From positions 55,761,001 to 55,825,000 of the forward strand of contig CM073887.1 of the NCBI GenBank assembly GCA_037176705.1: DNA of 64,000 nt. The letters run 5' to 3'. The notes under the pieces were generated by a model. It was not told the DNA's origin. It made no database searches and worked only from the letters and a program-made list of their open reading frames with translations. Both the position numbers and the translations under genes were made by a program. Source of the stretch: Molossus alvarezi (lineage: Eukaryota > Chordata > Mammalia > Chiroptera > Molossidae). This document shows positions 20,209 to 31,916 of the stretch, piece after piece (position 1 is the first letter of the stretch; each line of letters opens with the position of its first letter).

Positions 20209-21269
20209 TGTTAGGGTTTGGCTAGTGATGTGGGCTTTTGAAAGAATTCAAAACAGAGAAGAGAGAAAAGGGAGGAAGTTTATTTTACTCTCCTATAGTA
20301 CAGGAAGGGCTGAGTGCAAGGTCCCACCAGGCAACTAAAGATAGTGAGAGTAGCCCTGGCAGGTTTGGCTCAGAGATTAGAGTGTCGGCCTGTGGTCCAG
20401 AGAGACCCGGGTTTGGTTCCTGTGAAGGGTGTGAACCTCGGTTGCAATTTGTCCCCGGCCCTGGTTGGTCGTGCGGGTGGCAGCCACTCGATGTGTCCCT
20501 TTCACATCGAAGTTTCTCTCTCTCTTTCTCTCTCTCTTCCTCTCCCTCTATCTGAACAAAAAATGGGAAAATGTCCTCGAGTGAGGATTAAAAAAAAAAA
20601 AAAAAAAAAGATAGGGAGAGTTGCTCTTTTACTGGGGGTTTTAGGGAGTTAATGGCAGTTGAAGCCTGAAGGGCAACATTGTTGAAGTTGAACAGATGTG
20701 GGAGGTTGCCTTGAGAATTTGCCCATTGTTTTCCGGGAGACAGTCTGGCAGATGTACCAGGGAGGTGTCCTTATCAACATATTTTCTAGCCTGTAAAATA
20801 TGCTTTGGAGCAAAGAAAGTTACAGAGAGTGTGAAAAGGGGGAGTCTCATCTGAAGGGGTTACAAAGAGTTAGAAAAAGGGAGACTTGTTTGAAGGAGAG
20901 GGGAAGGGAACTTTCTATTTATCAGAGACTCTAGTGCGAATTATACAGAGTTGTTAAAACAGCAGGGAGAGGGATTGGGGGAAAGTGCAACCCTTCTCTA
21001 CTTACTGTTTGAGTAGAAAGGCGGCTTGAATTTAGAGACTCCAGCAATCTCTGCATTTAATTACCAGGTGCTCCTCATAAACTGTGAAAAATTATAACAA
21101 AAGAAAGGCCTGTTTTCTCTCATAGAGATCTTTATTAATAAGGGCATCAAATAAAAAACACTCTCCAACCTTGTTGGAAGGGACCTTATCAGGTGCCTAA
21201 CTGCGAATGCATATCTACTCTTCAGTACTCTTACAAGAGGTACCAAAGACTAAGAAGCCACTGACATCA
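20209..21269 (-). repeat. ERV-B 5' LTR with inserted SINE
   Basis: Runs on the minus strand from TGATGTCAGTGG (21269) to ...CAAACCCTAACA (20209); about 800 bp once the SINE at 20351-20606 and its duplication are removed. The 5-bp duplication GAGAT follows at 21270-21274. Confidence 0.85.
20351..20606 (+). mobile_element. Ves-type SINE, full length
   Basis: Plus-strand full-length copy (head, body, GTCCTCGAGTGAGGATT region, A-tail). Duplication AAAGATAGKGAGAG at 20337-20350 and 20607-20620. It is inserted in the ERV-B 5' LTR. Confidence 0.95.
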
Positions 21270-21274
21270 GAGAT

Positions 21275-21649
21275 AGATAGCTATCCCAAGACCCTGACAA
21301 GGCCTGATTACCAACAGATTGATGTTGAACTCAGAAACTATTTGTTTTGATTGTCTTTATCTGTGTGCTAATGATATTAGTCATAATAATAGCAATACTT
21401 ATTCTTTGGGTTTTTCTACATAGCACAATTATAATGATTGCTGAATATGTATAAAGTAACTTTTAATACTTACTTAGGCATATGTAAATGTTATATTAGA
21501 TGCAAAATACAGAAAAATGAGACAGATAGCAAAAACTTGGATTGTCATTATTTGCAGGACAGAAATGATCCTGTTTTTCACAATGCATATTGCCTCAGGC
21601 TTATAACTTCTGTGATAAAAGGTTACTCTTTGCCCTAAGAAAGCCCTGC
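21275..21649. other. Unassigned stretch
   Basis: About 375 bp of AT-rich sequence between ERV-B and the minus-strand half-L1. No gene or repeat recognised. Confidence 0.4.
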
Positions 21650-21656
21650 CCACTGT

Positions 21657-24306
21657 TCTTTTTTTTCTTTTTTCTTTTTAAATGTATTTTTATTGGTGAA
21701 AGTATTACAGATGTCCCTCCCCCCACTTGACCCCCTCCTTCCCACTCCCACCCCCCTCCTGCTTTCCCCACACTATTGTGTGTCTATTGGTTATGGATAA
21801 ATGCATATAAGTTCTTTGGTTTCTCTCCTCCTGCCCCACCTCCTCCCTTCCCTTTGAGGTTCATCAGTCTAACAACCAATTTGTACTTCTCAACACCATT
21901 TTTCACCCATTGCCCCAACCCTCCTCCCATCTGGCAACCAACAAAAAGTTCTCTGTATCTATGAGTCTTTCTGTTCTGCTTGCTAATTTTTTTTATAGAT
22001 TCAATTGTTGAGGGATATGTATTTATTACCATTTTATTGTTCATATTTTTTTATTTTCTTCTTCTTCAAGAAGACCCGATGACATTTCATATAATACTGG
22101 TTTGGTGGCGATGATCTCCTTTATCTTTTTCTTGTCTGGAAAACTCTTTATATGGCCATTGATTCTAAATGATAGCTTTGCAGGATAGAGTAATCTTGGT
22201 TGTAGGTTCTTGCTTTTCATCACTTTAAACATTTCTTGCCATTCCCTTCTGTCCTGCAAAGTCTCTTTTGAGAAATCAGCTGACCATCTTATGGGAACAC
22301 CCTTGTAGGTAACTAACTGCTTTTCTCTTGCTGCTTTTAAGATTCTCTCTTTGTCTTGAACCTTTTGCATTTTGATGATGATGTGTCTCTTTGGGTTCAT
22401 CTTGTTTGGGACCCTCTGTGCTTCCTGGATGTGTATGTCTGTTTTCTTCACCAAGTTAGGGAAGTTTTCTGTCATTATTTTTTCAAATAGGTTTTCAATT
22501 TCTTGCTCTCTCTCTCTTTCTCTTCTCCTTCTGGCACTCCCATGATGCAAATGTTGGTATGCTTGAAATTGTCCCACAGGCTCCTTAAATGATCCTCATT
22601 TTTGGGGATTCTTTTTTCCTTATGCTGTTCTGATTAGGTATTTTTTGCTCCCTTTTATTAAAAATTGATGGTTTGCTTCTTGGCTTTACCTACTCTACTA
22701 TTGATTCCCTGTAAAATATTCTTTATTTCAGTTAGTGCATCCTTCATTTCTGAATGGCCCTTTATCATGCTATTGAGGTCCTCATTAAATTCCTTGACAT
22801 TCTCATGAAGTTCCTTGAAATTCTCACTGAGTTCATTGAGCATCCTTATAAGCAGTCTTTTGAACACTGCATCTGTTGGATTGCTTATCTCCATATCATT
22901 TAGTTCTTCTCCTGGAGTTTTCTTCTGTTCTTTCATTTGGGACATATTTCTTTGTCTCCTCATTTTGGCTGCTTCCCTGTGTTTATTTCTATGTATTATA
23001 TAGAGTTGCTATGTCTCCTAGGCTTCCTAGGGTTGCCTGTTATTGTAGGTGTCCTATAGGGCCCAGTGGCACAGTCTCCCTGATCACCCCAGCTGGGCCC
23101 TCAAGGTACATCCCTCATGTGGACTTTACACCATTCTGTTGTGATTGAGTCTTGATTGCTGTTGGCACATCAATGGGAGGGATTTACTCAGGTTGATCCA
23201 TTGCAAGAACTGGTTGTGCCCACTGACCACCAACCTCTGACTACCTTGGATGATCAACTGTGTAGGGGCCCACCACACAGAGCAAGACTTACTTCAGCAG
23301 GGTTCTGGTACCCACCAAGTCCATTCCTTAAGTGTGTCACTTGTGGAAGTGGTTGGGTCATGGTGCTTCACAGTGGTCTTAAGCTGTCCACTGGGTGTGC
23401 TGGCTCTAGGGCAAGGTCAGCCACTGCCTGTGTTCTACCTGGGGCCACCAGGCATGAGCTACAAAGCTATCTGCTGATGGCTGCTTCTTATGCTTGGCTT
23501 GGTGGTGTCCAGGCAAAGCCAAGCTGTGAACCAAAGCTGGCTGCTTCTAGTGCCAGGCCTGGGACCACTTAGCTAGAGTTATGGGGCTCACTGAGGCCAG
23601 ACGCTGCTTGTTTGAGAGAATTTAGGCAAAACTGAAGCAGGAGCTAGAATAGGCCAATCTTATGGTAAAACCACTGGAAACAGCTTGGGTGGGCCCAAAA
23701 GTTGGGCAGGGCAGAGCCTCAGGGAATCACCAGGGAGGGGAAAAGTGTTAGCTAGGTTGCTGGAGTCCCAGATATGGCGTCTGTCTGCCGATCCCATGGG
23801 GGAAGGGCTTACCAAAGGAACAATGGCTTCTGACAGCAGGTTAGTCTGGGAGAAAGCTGCCTCTACAGCCCTTGCTCCAATGCCAAACAACTCAATTCTT
23901 CCCCATATGTCTCTGGGGCCTTTCATGCTGCCCCCCCCCACTCCCCCCAATGCTGGAGCCCAGAAGGAGCAAGTCCAAATAAATCCATGCATGGGCCCTT
24001 TAAGAGGAACTGCCTGGGACTCCAGAAGCCTCAGTTCTCCCTCAGCTTAAGTTCCCACTGGTGTTTCCAGCCAGAAGTTATGGGGACTTCTCTACCTGGC
24101 ACCGGAACCTGAGCTGGGGGCCTGGTGTAAAACAGGGACCCCTTGCTTCTCTGGAAAGACTTTCCCAGCTGAGGTATCCCTTCTCCACCATAGATAGCTG
24201 TGGGACCAGCCCGTCTGTGCCTCTGCCTCTCCTACCAGTCTTGATGTGACTTCTTTAATTTTGTAGTTGTAGGACTTCTGTTGAACTTGATTTCAGGTGG
24301 TTCTCT
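21657..24306 (-). mobile_element. Half-L1 element copy 1 (ORF1 only)
   Basis: Minus-strand L1 derivative: 5' UTR (24306-22964), ORF1 (22963-22041) and directly a 3' UTR with G-rich tract and poly-A (22040-21657). ORF2 is absent. The sequence just after ORF1 aligns with copy 2 at 50560-50720 through the same junction (ACAGAGAAC, then TTTGTTGGTTGCCAG). The 5' end is slightly truncated. Flanks CCACTGT at 21650-21656 and 24307-24313 may be a short duplication. Confidence 0.82.
22041..22963 (-). pseudogene. Half-L1 copy 1 ORF1 (broken)
   Basis: ORF1p is the L1 RNA-binding chaperone that coats element RNA in cytoplasmic particles. Two frames cover it: 22963-22658 (coiled-coil region, starting MRRQRNMSQMKEQ) and 22577-22041 (RNA-recognition and C-terminal domains, with YKGVPIRWSADFSKETLQ). 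The link between them is broken by a frame change and small losses around 22580-22660. It is clearly related to the intact 313-codon ORF1 at 49651-50592, and ends EEEENKKI. Confidence 0.85.
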
Positions 24307-24623
24307 CCACTGTATCTAGGTTAGCATACCTTTGAAATGTTAGAGTGATATTTTTCCAGATCCCTTTAAGATGTAATCATCCTCAAGGGAGCATATGATC
24401 TTATTGGCCATATTGTATACCATTCTTGTTTACTGTAAAGGTTAAACTATCCTGTATCCAACAATGTAAAAAAGGTATGTATCTCTTTATTTCACTTTTT
24501 ATCCAATTATAGAGATGTCCTTGCCTTGCTTTCTTTACCTTGTTAATCTACCAGAAACAGGTGTCATGTACTCTTCCCAATTGTCTCCTTTGATTCCAAA
24601 TGCGTAAAAAGAACCGCAAATCT

Positions 24624-25843
24624 GAGGACTTCTGGTCAACATGGTGGCATAGGTATATGTGGTACTCACCTCCTCCCACAACCACATCAAAATTACAACT
24701 AAACTACAGAATAATCATCATTCAGAACTGCCTGAAATTGAGCTGAATAGCAGTCCTACTGAAAGCAAACAACAGATGGGTCCAGACTGCCTGTTACTAC
24801 TTGAGCCAATTAAACAGAGATAAGGTTGAATCATATATGAGCCTTTATTCCAATAAAGCCAGCAGTATAGGAGCATAGCCAGGTAATCCTGCAAAAATCT
24901 GCTCTCCACTCCCTCTATAGCCAGTTGCTAATATTGGGTATTAGATCCGGAAGTAGGCAAAAGGAATAACAACAGGTAAAACAGTTGCAGATTACAGGCA
25001 TGGGAAGTAATGGGAGCTGGGCAATGTGGACTGTCTCCAGTGCACCAACTCCAAGACTCCAAGGTTGTTAATCTTTCCATGATGAGGTGGGCAGCTCTTC
25101 GGTAAGGAGAATGGGCAGCATTCCCGGGGTAAACTCCCAGGGCATACAGCTTCCAGCCAAGTTAGAATGGGCTTTCTTTAATCAGAACTAAGCAATCATG
25201 ATTAACAGCAAGATGTTCATAGTTTCTTATAAGTATGGCTAGCACCCTACTATGATCAGTTCTCCATTGTTCTCTCCTGCCCCTTTCACTACAACTATGG
25301 AATTAAAGAAGCCACATCAAGACTGGTAGGAGGGATGAAGATTGTGGACTGGTTAGTCCCACAACCATGCGTGGTAGATAAAAATCAGAAGGAATACCTT
25401 GGTTGTGAAGGTCCTCCCTGAGGAGCAAGGAGTCCCCCCCCCCCCAGCTCAGGGTTCCAGTGCCAGGAAGAGAAGTCCCCATAACTTTTGGCTGTAAAAA
25501 CCAGTGAGAATTGAGGCAGAGGTTTCTGGAGTCCCAGGCAGCTCCTCTTAAAGGGCCCACACACAAACTTACTTAGACTCACTCCCTCTGAGATCCAGTG
25601 CAGGGGGAGCAGCTCAAAAGACGTCAGAGACATACAAGGAGGAACTGAATTGTTTGGCATCAAGGAGAAAGCTGGAGGGGCAGCTTTCTCCTGGACAGAA
25701 TGCTGGTGGGGGCCACTGTTCCTTTGGTGAGCCCTTCCCCCATGGGGCTGGCAGACAGGCATCATATCTGGGACTCCAACAACCTGGCTCACACTGTTTA
25801 CCCCAATCTGGTGATTCCCTGAGGCCCTGCCCCACCCAAATTT
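24624..25843 (+). mobile_element. Half-L1/L1 5' UTR copy, 3'-truncated
   Basis: Begins exactly like the half-L1 at 48736 (GGACTTCTGGTCAACATGGT) and follows its 5' UTR to about 25843, where similarity stops before ORF1. A 529-bp solo LTR (24760-25288) is inserted in it. Retroposed L1 copies usually lose the 5' end, so keeping only the 5' end points to a later deletion; no matching duplication was found. Confidence 0.75.
24760..25288 (-). repeat. Solo LTR with perfect ends and 4-bp duplication
   Basis: 529 bp running from TGAAAG to CTTTCA, flanked by CTAC at 24756-24759 and 25289-25292. The minus strand carries an AATAAA signal (within 24838-24855), setting the orientation. Removing it rejoins the host half-L1 5' UTR exactly. 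A solo LTR arises by recombination between the two LTRs of a provirus. Confidence 0.9.
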
Positions 25844-26989
25844 TACTAAAAGTAAATGTACACAAAAACTCCATGCTTTTGTCTGTCTCTTCACACAAGT
25901 GGTTCCAAATCTAGTCTAAACCTATTTATCACGTGCATTCAAGTTTCATGGACATTCAGCTCTGGTGATGTGTAACATGGAACCATGAAGGCAACAGATT
26001 GTGGAAAATGTACTTCACAACATTCCTCACGTTGATATAACAGTCAGGAAGTGTCATCTCCAACTTTACATTTTATTGTCCTAACAGGTATTTTCTTCTT
26101 AATGTAAAGTTCGTAGTCCAAATCCCAGCCAAAGCAATGACAAAAAGCAAAGGAACAAGATGCAAAAAATTCACATAAACTCTACTCTACAATAAACTTT
26201 GCATACTTATAGATATATGGCAAATATTTATTGACCAAAATAATACTCAATGTCAAGTGCAATTGAAAAATTAAAAAACATGTATTGACAAGAAAATCGA
26301 GTAAGGTGCTTCAGGCTAATGAAAAGGCACTTTTCTGTTAAGGTAGACTATATATGTGGGTGAGGCATGTTCATTCAATACTTGCCACAGGAGGCCAGTA
26401 GGACAAAATGAACAAATACCCAAGTATCACTTTTCAATATTCCTTTCATTACAGAACAGTTACACAATTACATAAAATTTAAACCTACTTGCGTATTAGT
26501 AAACCACTTCCATTCACCCGTGGATCTAACACACTTTCATATAAAAACACTTATTAACTGACTAAAAGGAAAAAAAAACTTATTAAATATAGAAACTCTT
26601 CCGTAAAGAGTACCTACAGAATTATATTATGTCAATATTTACTTAGTATACTAAGTGAAACTCTATATCAGAGTATCACTTTAAGAATGAATCAGTCATA
26701 ACAACCATGGATATCTGACATTTATAGCATTTCTTTCCTGTTGTGAATTTCGGAGAATATGAATTAATTTGCACTGGGATTTCATATACTAGTTACAGGA
26801 ATATGATTTCCTTCCAGTGCAATTTTCAAGCTACTGTGAAAGTATTTGTTAAAATTTAAGTTTGTCCTCAGTGTAAGTATTACAGTAGCTGTCTGGTGCA
26901 CATTCTCCTGTGGTCTCATAGGGATGTAAAGCAAAATGAAGGTTTTTCTCCATTTACATTCAATAGAATTCTCTCCACTTTGAGTTTTT
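25844..26989 (-). other. Probable 3' UTR of the zinc-finger gene
   Basis: AT-rich DNA downstream of the zinc-finger stop codon with no other gene. Minus-strand AATAAA-type signals occur (plus-strand TTTATT near 26070 and 26226), but which one ends the transcript cannot be told. A fossil finger fragment (IECKWRKTF, near 26945-26975) lies at the upstream end. Confidence 0.5.
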
Positions 26990-27285
26990 TTCATGGCCTT
27001 CCCAAGGAAATGGGACAGCTGAAGGTATTTCCACATTCTTTATTCTTATATGCTCTCTCTATATGCTTTCTTACCTGTCCATGAAAGGCGCCTCCAATAT
27101 CCTTATATTCATAGAAATTCTCTTAGGCATGAGTTCTTTCATGATTTTGTAAAGAATTAGGATGACCAAAGGCTTTTCCCCAATGTTTACATTGACAGGA
27201 CTTCTCTTACCTTGCTAGGGTCTGTCTCCAATCTGGATTATTATAATAATAATTGCATGATTGTAAGATAAAAGCATTCTTCACA
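26990..27285 (-). pseudogene. Fossil zinc fingers beyond the stop codon
   Basis: Translating past the stop codon at 27288-27286 shows decayed finger units: CEEC directly after the stop, CKHWGKAFGHPNSLQNHERTH-like sequence at about 27130-27200, and ECGNTFSCPISL at about 27005-27045. Stops and frame changes separate them. The array was evidently longer and was shortened by the stop, which replaced the residue before CEEC. Confidence 0.8.
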
Positions 27286-28612
27286 TTAACAGAGTTTATC
27301 TCTAGAATGTGTTTTCACATGTCTATGAAAACTACTTGGGAAACCGAAGGCTTTACCACATTCCTTACATTTGTAGGGCTTTTCTCCACTGTGTGTTCTT
27401 TCGTGAGCTCGAGAGTACATGGGACAGCTGAAAGCTTTGCCACATTGCTTACACTGATACGGTTTCTCTCCACTATGAGTGTTTTTGTGAATTTGAAAGT
27501 ATCTAAGACAACTATAGGCTTTCCCACATTGCTTACATTCATAGGGTTTCTCCCCGGTATGAGATCTTTCATGATTTTTAAGGGAAGAGGTATGACGGAA
27601 AGCTCTACCACATTCCTTACATTCATGAGGCCTTTTCCCATCATGAGTTCTTTTATGTTTTCCAAGATATCTGAGGCAACTGAAGGCTTTACCACATTCC
27701 TCACATCCATAAGGCTTTTCTCCACTGTGTGTTCTTTCATGTATTCGAGAGGACTTGGGACAACTGAAAGCTTTGCCACATTGCTTACACTGGAATGGCT
27801 TTGCTCCACTATGAGTGTTTTTGTGAATTTGAACATATCTGGGACAACTATAGGCTTTACCACATTGCTTACATTCATAGGGTTTCTCCCCGGTATGAGA
27901 TCTTTCATGATTTCTGAGGGAAAAGGGATAACGGAAAGCTTTCCCACATTTCTTACATTCATGAGGCTTCTTTCCATCATGAGTTCTTTTATGTTTTCCA
28001 AGATATCTGAGGCAACTGAAGGCTTTACCACATTCCTCACATCCATAAGGCTTTTCTCCACTGTGTATTGTTTCATGACGTCGAAAGGTTTTTGAACAAC
28101 TGAAATCTTTCCCACATTCCTTACATTTAAAAGGTCCATCTCTAGTGTGCTTGATCACGTGTCTTTGAAATATGGTGAGGGAACTCAAGGCTTTCCCACA
28201 CTTCTTACACTCATAGGGCTTCTCTCGACTATGAGTTCTTGCATGTCTACATAAGTAACTTAAATAACTGAAAGCTTTACCACACTGTGCACATTCATAG
28301 GGCTTTTCTCCACTCTGTTTCCTTCCATGTATTTGTGCATATTGGCATTGCTTGAAAGTTTCCCCACATTCCTTAGATTTATCAGGCTTCTCTTCATATT
28401 CCTGACACTGGTCTGGTTGGGGTCCAGTGTGAGAGCTCATGTAGTTATTAAAGGATAAATAATGCATGAAGACTTGTCTACACAACTTGGATGTAGGTTG
28501 TTTTATTTCAGTAGGAGATTTCTTCTTTTCATTATGATTTGGAATCTGGTTGAAGGTTTCTCTACATTGACTAGCATCCTTCCTTTTACAGAGTCTCTCT
28601 ACCATATGATTG
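27286..28612 (-). CDS. KRAB zinc-finger gene, exon 4: 12 C2H2 fingers
   Basis: Terminal coding exon of a nuclear KRAB-C2H2 repressor. The acceptor TTTTTACAG precedes 28612. The first residues (SNHMVERLC, then SQCRETFNQIPNHN) are the spacer typical of the ZNF44/ZNF69/ZNF700-type family. A degenerate finger is followed by 12 intact fingers of 84 bp each, from Y at 28299 to the last His at 27307, joined by SGEKP/TGEKP-like linkers. All 12 keep both Cys and both His. Fingers 4-7 and 8-11 are a duplicated four-finger block. The stop is at 27288-27286, after SRDKLC. With exons 1-3 the protein is about 509 residues. Such proteins bind DNA through the fingers and recruit KAP1/TRIM28 to silence targets, often transposons; the target here is unknown. 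Confidence 0.93.
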
Positions 28613-29012
28613 CTGTAAAAATCAGAAGCAACTTATTAATACTTTATTAATGATTTAATATTTATTAACAGTTCAACAATGACATTTTCACCATTTTCAA
28701 GGAAAGTGTGGGGTTTCTGTACATTCTGATTGTTTGAAAGTGGATATCTTAAAAGCTCTGAGATGAGGCTCAATATTACATATTATGAAACAGTAATAAT
28801 CATTAATGGAGTTTCTGTATACTGTTTCCAAGTGTACTCATTTTTATACACTAAACATCTAGGTCACATTAAAGAAAAATACTTTGATGAGGCTATCCTA
28901 AGAATCAATACAGTTGAAGCTGGACTGATTTGATTGGTTTGCCTGTGTTTTAAATTTGATGACATTAAGATTCTCTTGTGGGACACTGCTTTCTCATGTC
29001 AGTGTGACTCAC
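28613..29012 (-). other. Intron 3 of the zinc-finger gene
   Basis: About 400 bp, donor GTGAGT next to 29013 and acceptor TTTTTACAG next to 28612 on the minus strand. No other feature seen. Confidence 0.85.
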
Positions 29013-29085
29013 CTAAGATTCGTCCCATGGTTTTCATACTGATCTTCACTGTCATGGTCTTCCCATTTGTCTTCTAAAATACATG
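29013..29085 (-). CDS. KRAB zinc-finger gene, exon 3
   Basis: 73-bp exon between acceptor TTTTCTAG and donor GTGAGT. Its frame carries on from exon 2 (one base of overhang) and gives a segment ILEDKWEDHDSEDQYENHG. This is the short acidic exon that replaces a KRAB-B box in the ZNF44/ZNF69-like group. It leaves two bases (AG) that complete a Ser codon with the first base of exon 4, so phase is kept throughout. Confidence 0.9.
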
Positions 29086-29243
29086 CTAGAAAAGAGCATC
29101 ATAAAGTATTAAATAATATAGAAAATGGTTATTTTTCAGGTCCATGATGAACTGTGATCATGCCCAGTTTAATTATCAATGATTCCCTTCCCACATTTCA
29201 GTTCTTGAAACAGCACTGATGAGCAAGCAGCACACGTTTTCTA

Positions 29244-29486
<243 letters not shown>

Positions 29487-30004
29487 TCACACAGGACATG
29501 TGGTCCCAACATTCATTCTATGACTTGGTTGTTGAACTATTATTTATTGGCCACACTCACTTCCTCATGAACCCAAGGAATTTATTGCTATGTTTTTATT
29601 GTTATCATGTCAAGTCTTCATTGCTCTCTAATGTCAGGGTACAGAGCACTTTGTAAAAACTCTATACAAATAAAAAATGTTTGTATTTTAAGTACAACAA
29701 TTCCATGTGAGAAAACTCATCTCCTTTAAAATAATCAAAAGATGCAGCACTCCATGAAGCACACTGTCATATCTGCATAAAGTTTTAATGACTATGCATA
29801 AAATAAAGACCTGGATACTTTTTCTTCTGTTCTTATCACTAAACATGAGAAACCGGGAGCTCTGTGGAAATCAACTTGTAACAAAATGCAGCTGGCCATA
29901 TTGTCCTGAAGTACTCCAGATTATTACATGTAGTCAGATCCACCTGGCTGAATGAAAATATTCCTGTGAAGGAGAATTAATTATACTTTGTTTATGTAAT
30001 ATTT

Positions 30005-30252
30005 TTTTTATCCTCACCCGAGGATATTTTTCCATTTTTTTGTACAGATAGAGTGGGAGGGAGAGAGAGGAAGGAGAGAGAGAGAGAGAGAAACATTGAC
30101 GTGAAGGGACACATCGAGTGGCTGCCACCCGCACAACCAACCAGGGCCGGGGACAAACTGCAATCGAAGTACGTGCCCTTAGCGGGAACCGAACCCGGGT
30201 CTCTCCGGACCGCAGGCCGACGCTCTAACCGCTGAGCCAAACTGGCCAGGGC
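30005..30252 (-). mobile_element. Ves-type SINE, full length
   Basis: Minus-strand full-length copy with a perfect 16-bp duplication TGTTTATGTAATATTT at 29989-30004 and 30253-30268. A perfect duplication suggests a recent insertion. Confidence 0.96.
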
Positions 30253-30540
30253 TGTTTATGTAATATTTATGACTGATGCGGTTTGACCGTCTTTTGTCTG
30301 TCCTATTTCATGGAGCTAGGAAGTTATTAGAGTTAGAGATCAGGTGTGAAGAAGGCAGGATAACTTAGACCTCTACAAAAGTCCTATACTCACAAGCCTC
30401 ATGGCTCCTTCATGCCAATTTTTAGGACACACAGACACATATATTGAAATGTTAAGATAAAAAGAAGTCTTTCAGGCAGAATTGTTAACTCTGTAACTTA
30501 GGCCTTGACCTTAAGGAACAATTTAAGACTTGGCATGTTG

Positions 30541-30750
30541 GCCTGGCCAGTGTGGTTCAGTGGTTGAGCTTCAACCCATGTACCAAAAGGTCTCTGGTTC
30601 GATTCCTGGTCAGGGCACATGCCCAGATTGTGGGCCCGATCCCCAATGAGGGGTGTGCAGGAGGCAGCCAATCGATGTTCTCTCTCATCGATGTTTCTCT
30701 CTCTCCCCCTCTCCCTTCCCCTTTCTCTAAAGTCAATAATAATATTTTAA
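30541..30750 (+). mobile_element. Ves-related SINE
   Basis: Plus-strand copy: head GCCTGGCCAGTGTGGTTCAG, CT zone and A/T-rich tail. It abuts the old L1 fragment. Confidence 0.9.
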
Positions 30751-31520
30751 AAAATGGGTAAATGATCTGGATAGATACTTCTCCAAAGAGGACATACAGA
30801 TGACCAATAGACATATGAAAAGATGGTCTATGTACTAGTCATCAGAGAAATGCGAATTAAAACCATTTTGAAAAATCACCTCATACCTAGCAGAATGGCT
30901 ATTATTAATAAATCCACAAATGAGAAGTGTCAGTATGGGGTTTCCTCAAAAAATTAAAAATGGAACTACCCCATGACCCAGCAATTCCACTTGTGGAAAT
31001 ATATCAGAAGAAATCCAAAACACTAATTCAAAAGAGTAAATGCACCCCTATGTTCATTGTAGCATTATTTACAATAGCCAAGATTTGGACCTGGAGAGTA
31101 TAATGCTAAGTGAAATAAGCCAGTCAGAGAAAGACAAGTACCATATGATTTCACTTATATGTGGAATCTAATGAACAAAATAAACTAACAAAGTAGAAAC
31201 AGACTCATAGAGACAGAAAACAGACAGAGCTGTCAGAGGGGAGGGGAATGTGGGACTGGGTCAAAAAGGGGACGGGATTAAGCAAAACAAACAAAAACAA
31301 ACAAATTCATAGACTCAGACAACAGTATGGTGATTACCAGAGGGAAAAGGGGGTGGTGGTGAGGAGGAACAAGAGGGTAAAGGGAAGATAAATGGCGATG
31401 GAAGGAGACTTTGGGTGGTGAACACACAATACAATATATAGATGATGTATTTTAGAATTGTACACTTGAAACCCATATAATTTTATTAACGAATGTCATC
31501 TCAATAAATTAAATTTTTTT
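30751..31520 (+). mobile_element. Old L1 3' end
   Basis: Decayed ORF2 C-terminal sequence (segments resembling [12 protein letters not shown] and the IAKIWT region near 31065-31090), then a 3' UTR rich in purines, ending with AATAAATTAAA and poly-T/A at about 31515. It is more diverged than the L1s at 45-64 kb and is missing internal pieces. Confidence 0.8.
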
Positions 31521-31916
31521 TTCAATTAAAAAGAAAACACATAAAGACTTCTACAGTGATTTTCTCTAAAAACTTGATGCCACTCTAGAGGCTCTTCTCC
31601 CAGCTTGTCTCAGTTCTGAGCTCCCATGTGAGTTACAGCAGCAGGTCAGTCTCTCCCAGGCACAGGTCTTCCTCAACAGCATACGTCCCCTAAATGCTGG
31701 TTCCAGAAAGAGATCAAGAACCCATTGATGTCTCTGTGTAGGGAACAGAGAAAAGGCTCCTACTCACCAATTCGGATTAAAAAAAAAAAAAAACCCACAA
31801 AAAAAGGAAAAACGTTGATCTATTCAGCAGAGCAACAACAAAGTAGGAAAACCTCTCTTGTCTTTGATCCAGGGAGAGTAAGATAAGCTGTCTGGTTCAG
31901 CCATAATGATTTTTTT

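Larger units (their letters stand above)
11602..21269 (-). mobile_element. ERV-B provirus, env-less, heavily nested
   Basis: Class I provirus on the minus strand bounded by a perfect 5-bp duplication GAGAT (11597-11601 and 21270-21274). The order on the minus strand is: 5' LTR 21269-20209, primer site, leader, gag from 19524, protease about 17908-17654, RT/RNase H about 17640-12376, integrase about 12350-11772, and a truncated 3' LTR 11771-11602. There is no env. Later insertions inside it are a hAT element, a SPIN-like MITE, two L1 fragments and five SINEs. The LTRs differ at many sites, so it is old. Confidence 0.88.

Noticed and set aside
27253..28095. 280-codon open frame on the plus strand
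   Set aside because: It is the antisense of the zinc-finger array. The 84-bp periodicity keeps a stop-free frame open on the opposite strand, and the translation repeats with the finger period.
27315..28139. 274-codon minus-strand frame
   Set aside because: It is an out-of-frame reading of the zinc-finger exon, with periodic low-complexity peptide and no Cys/His pattern.
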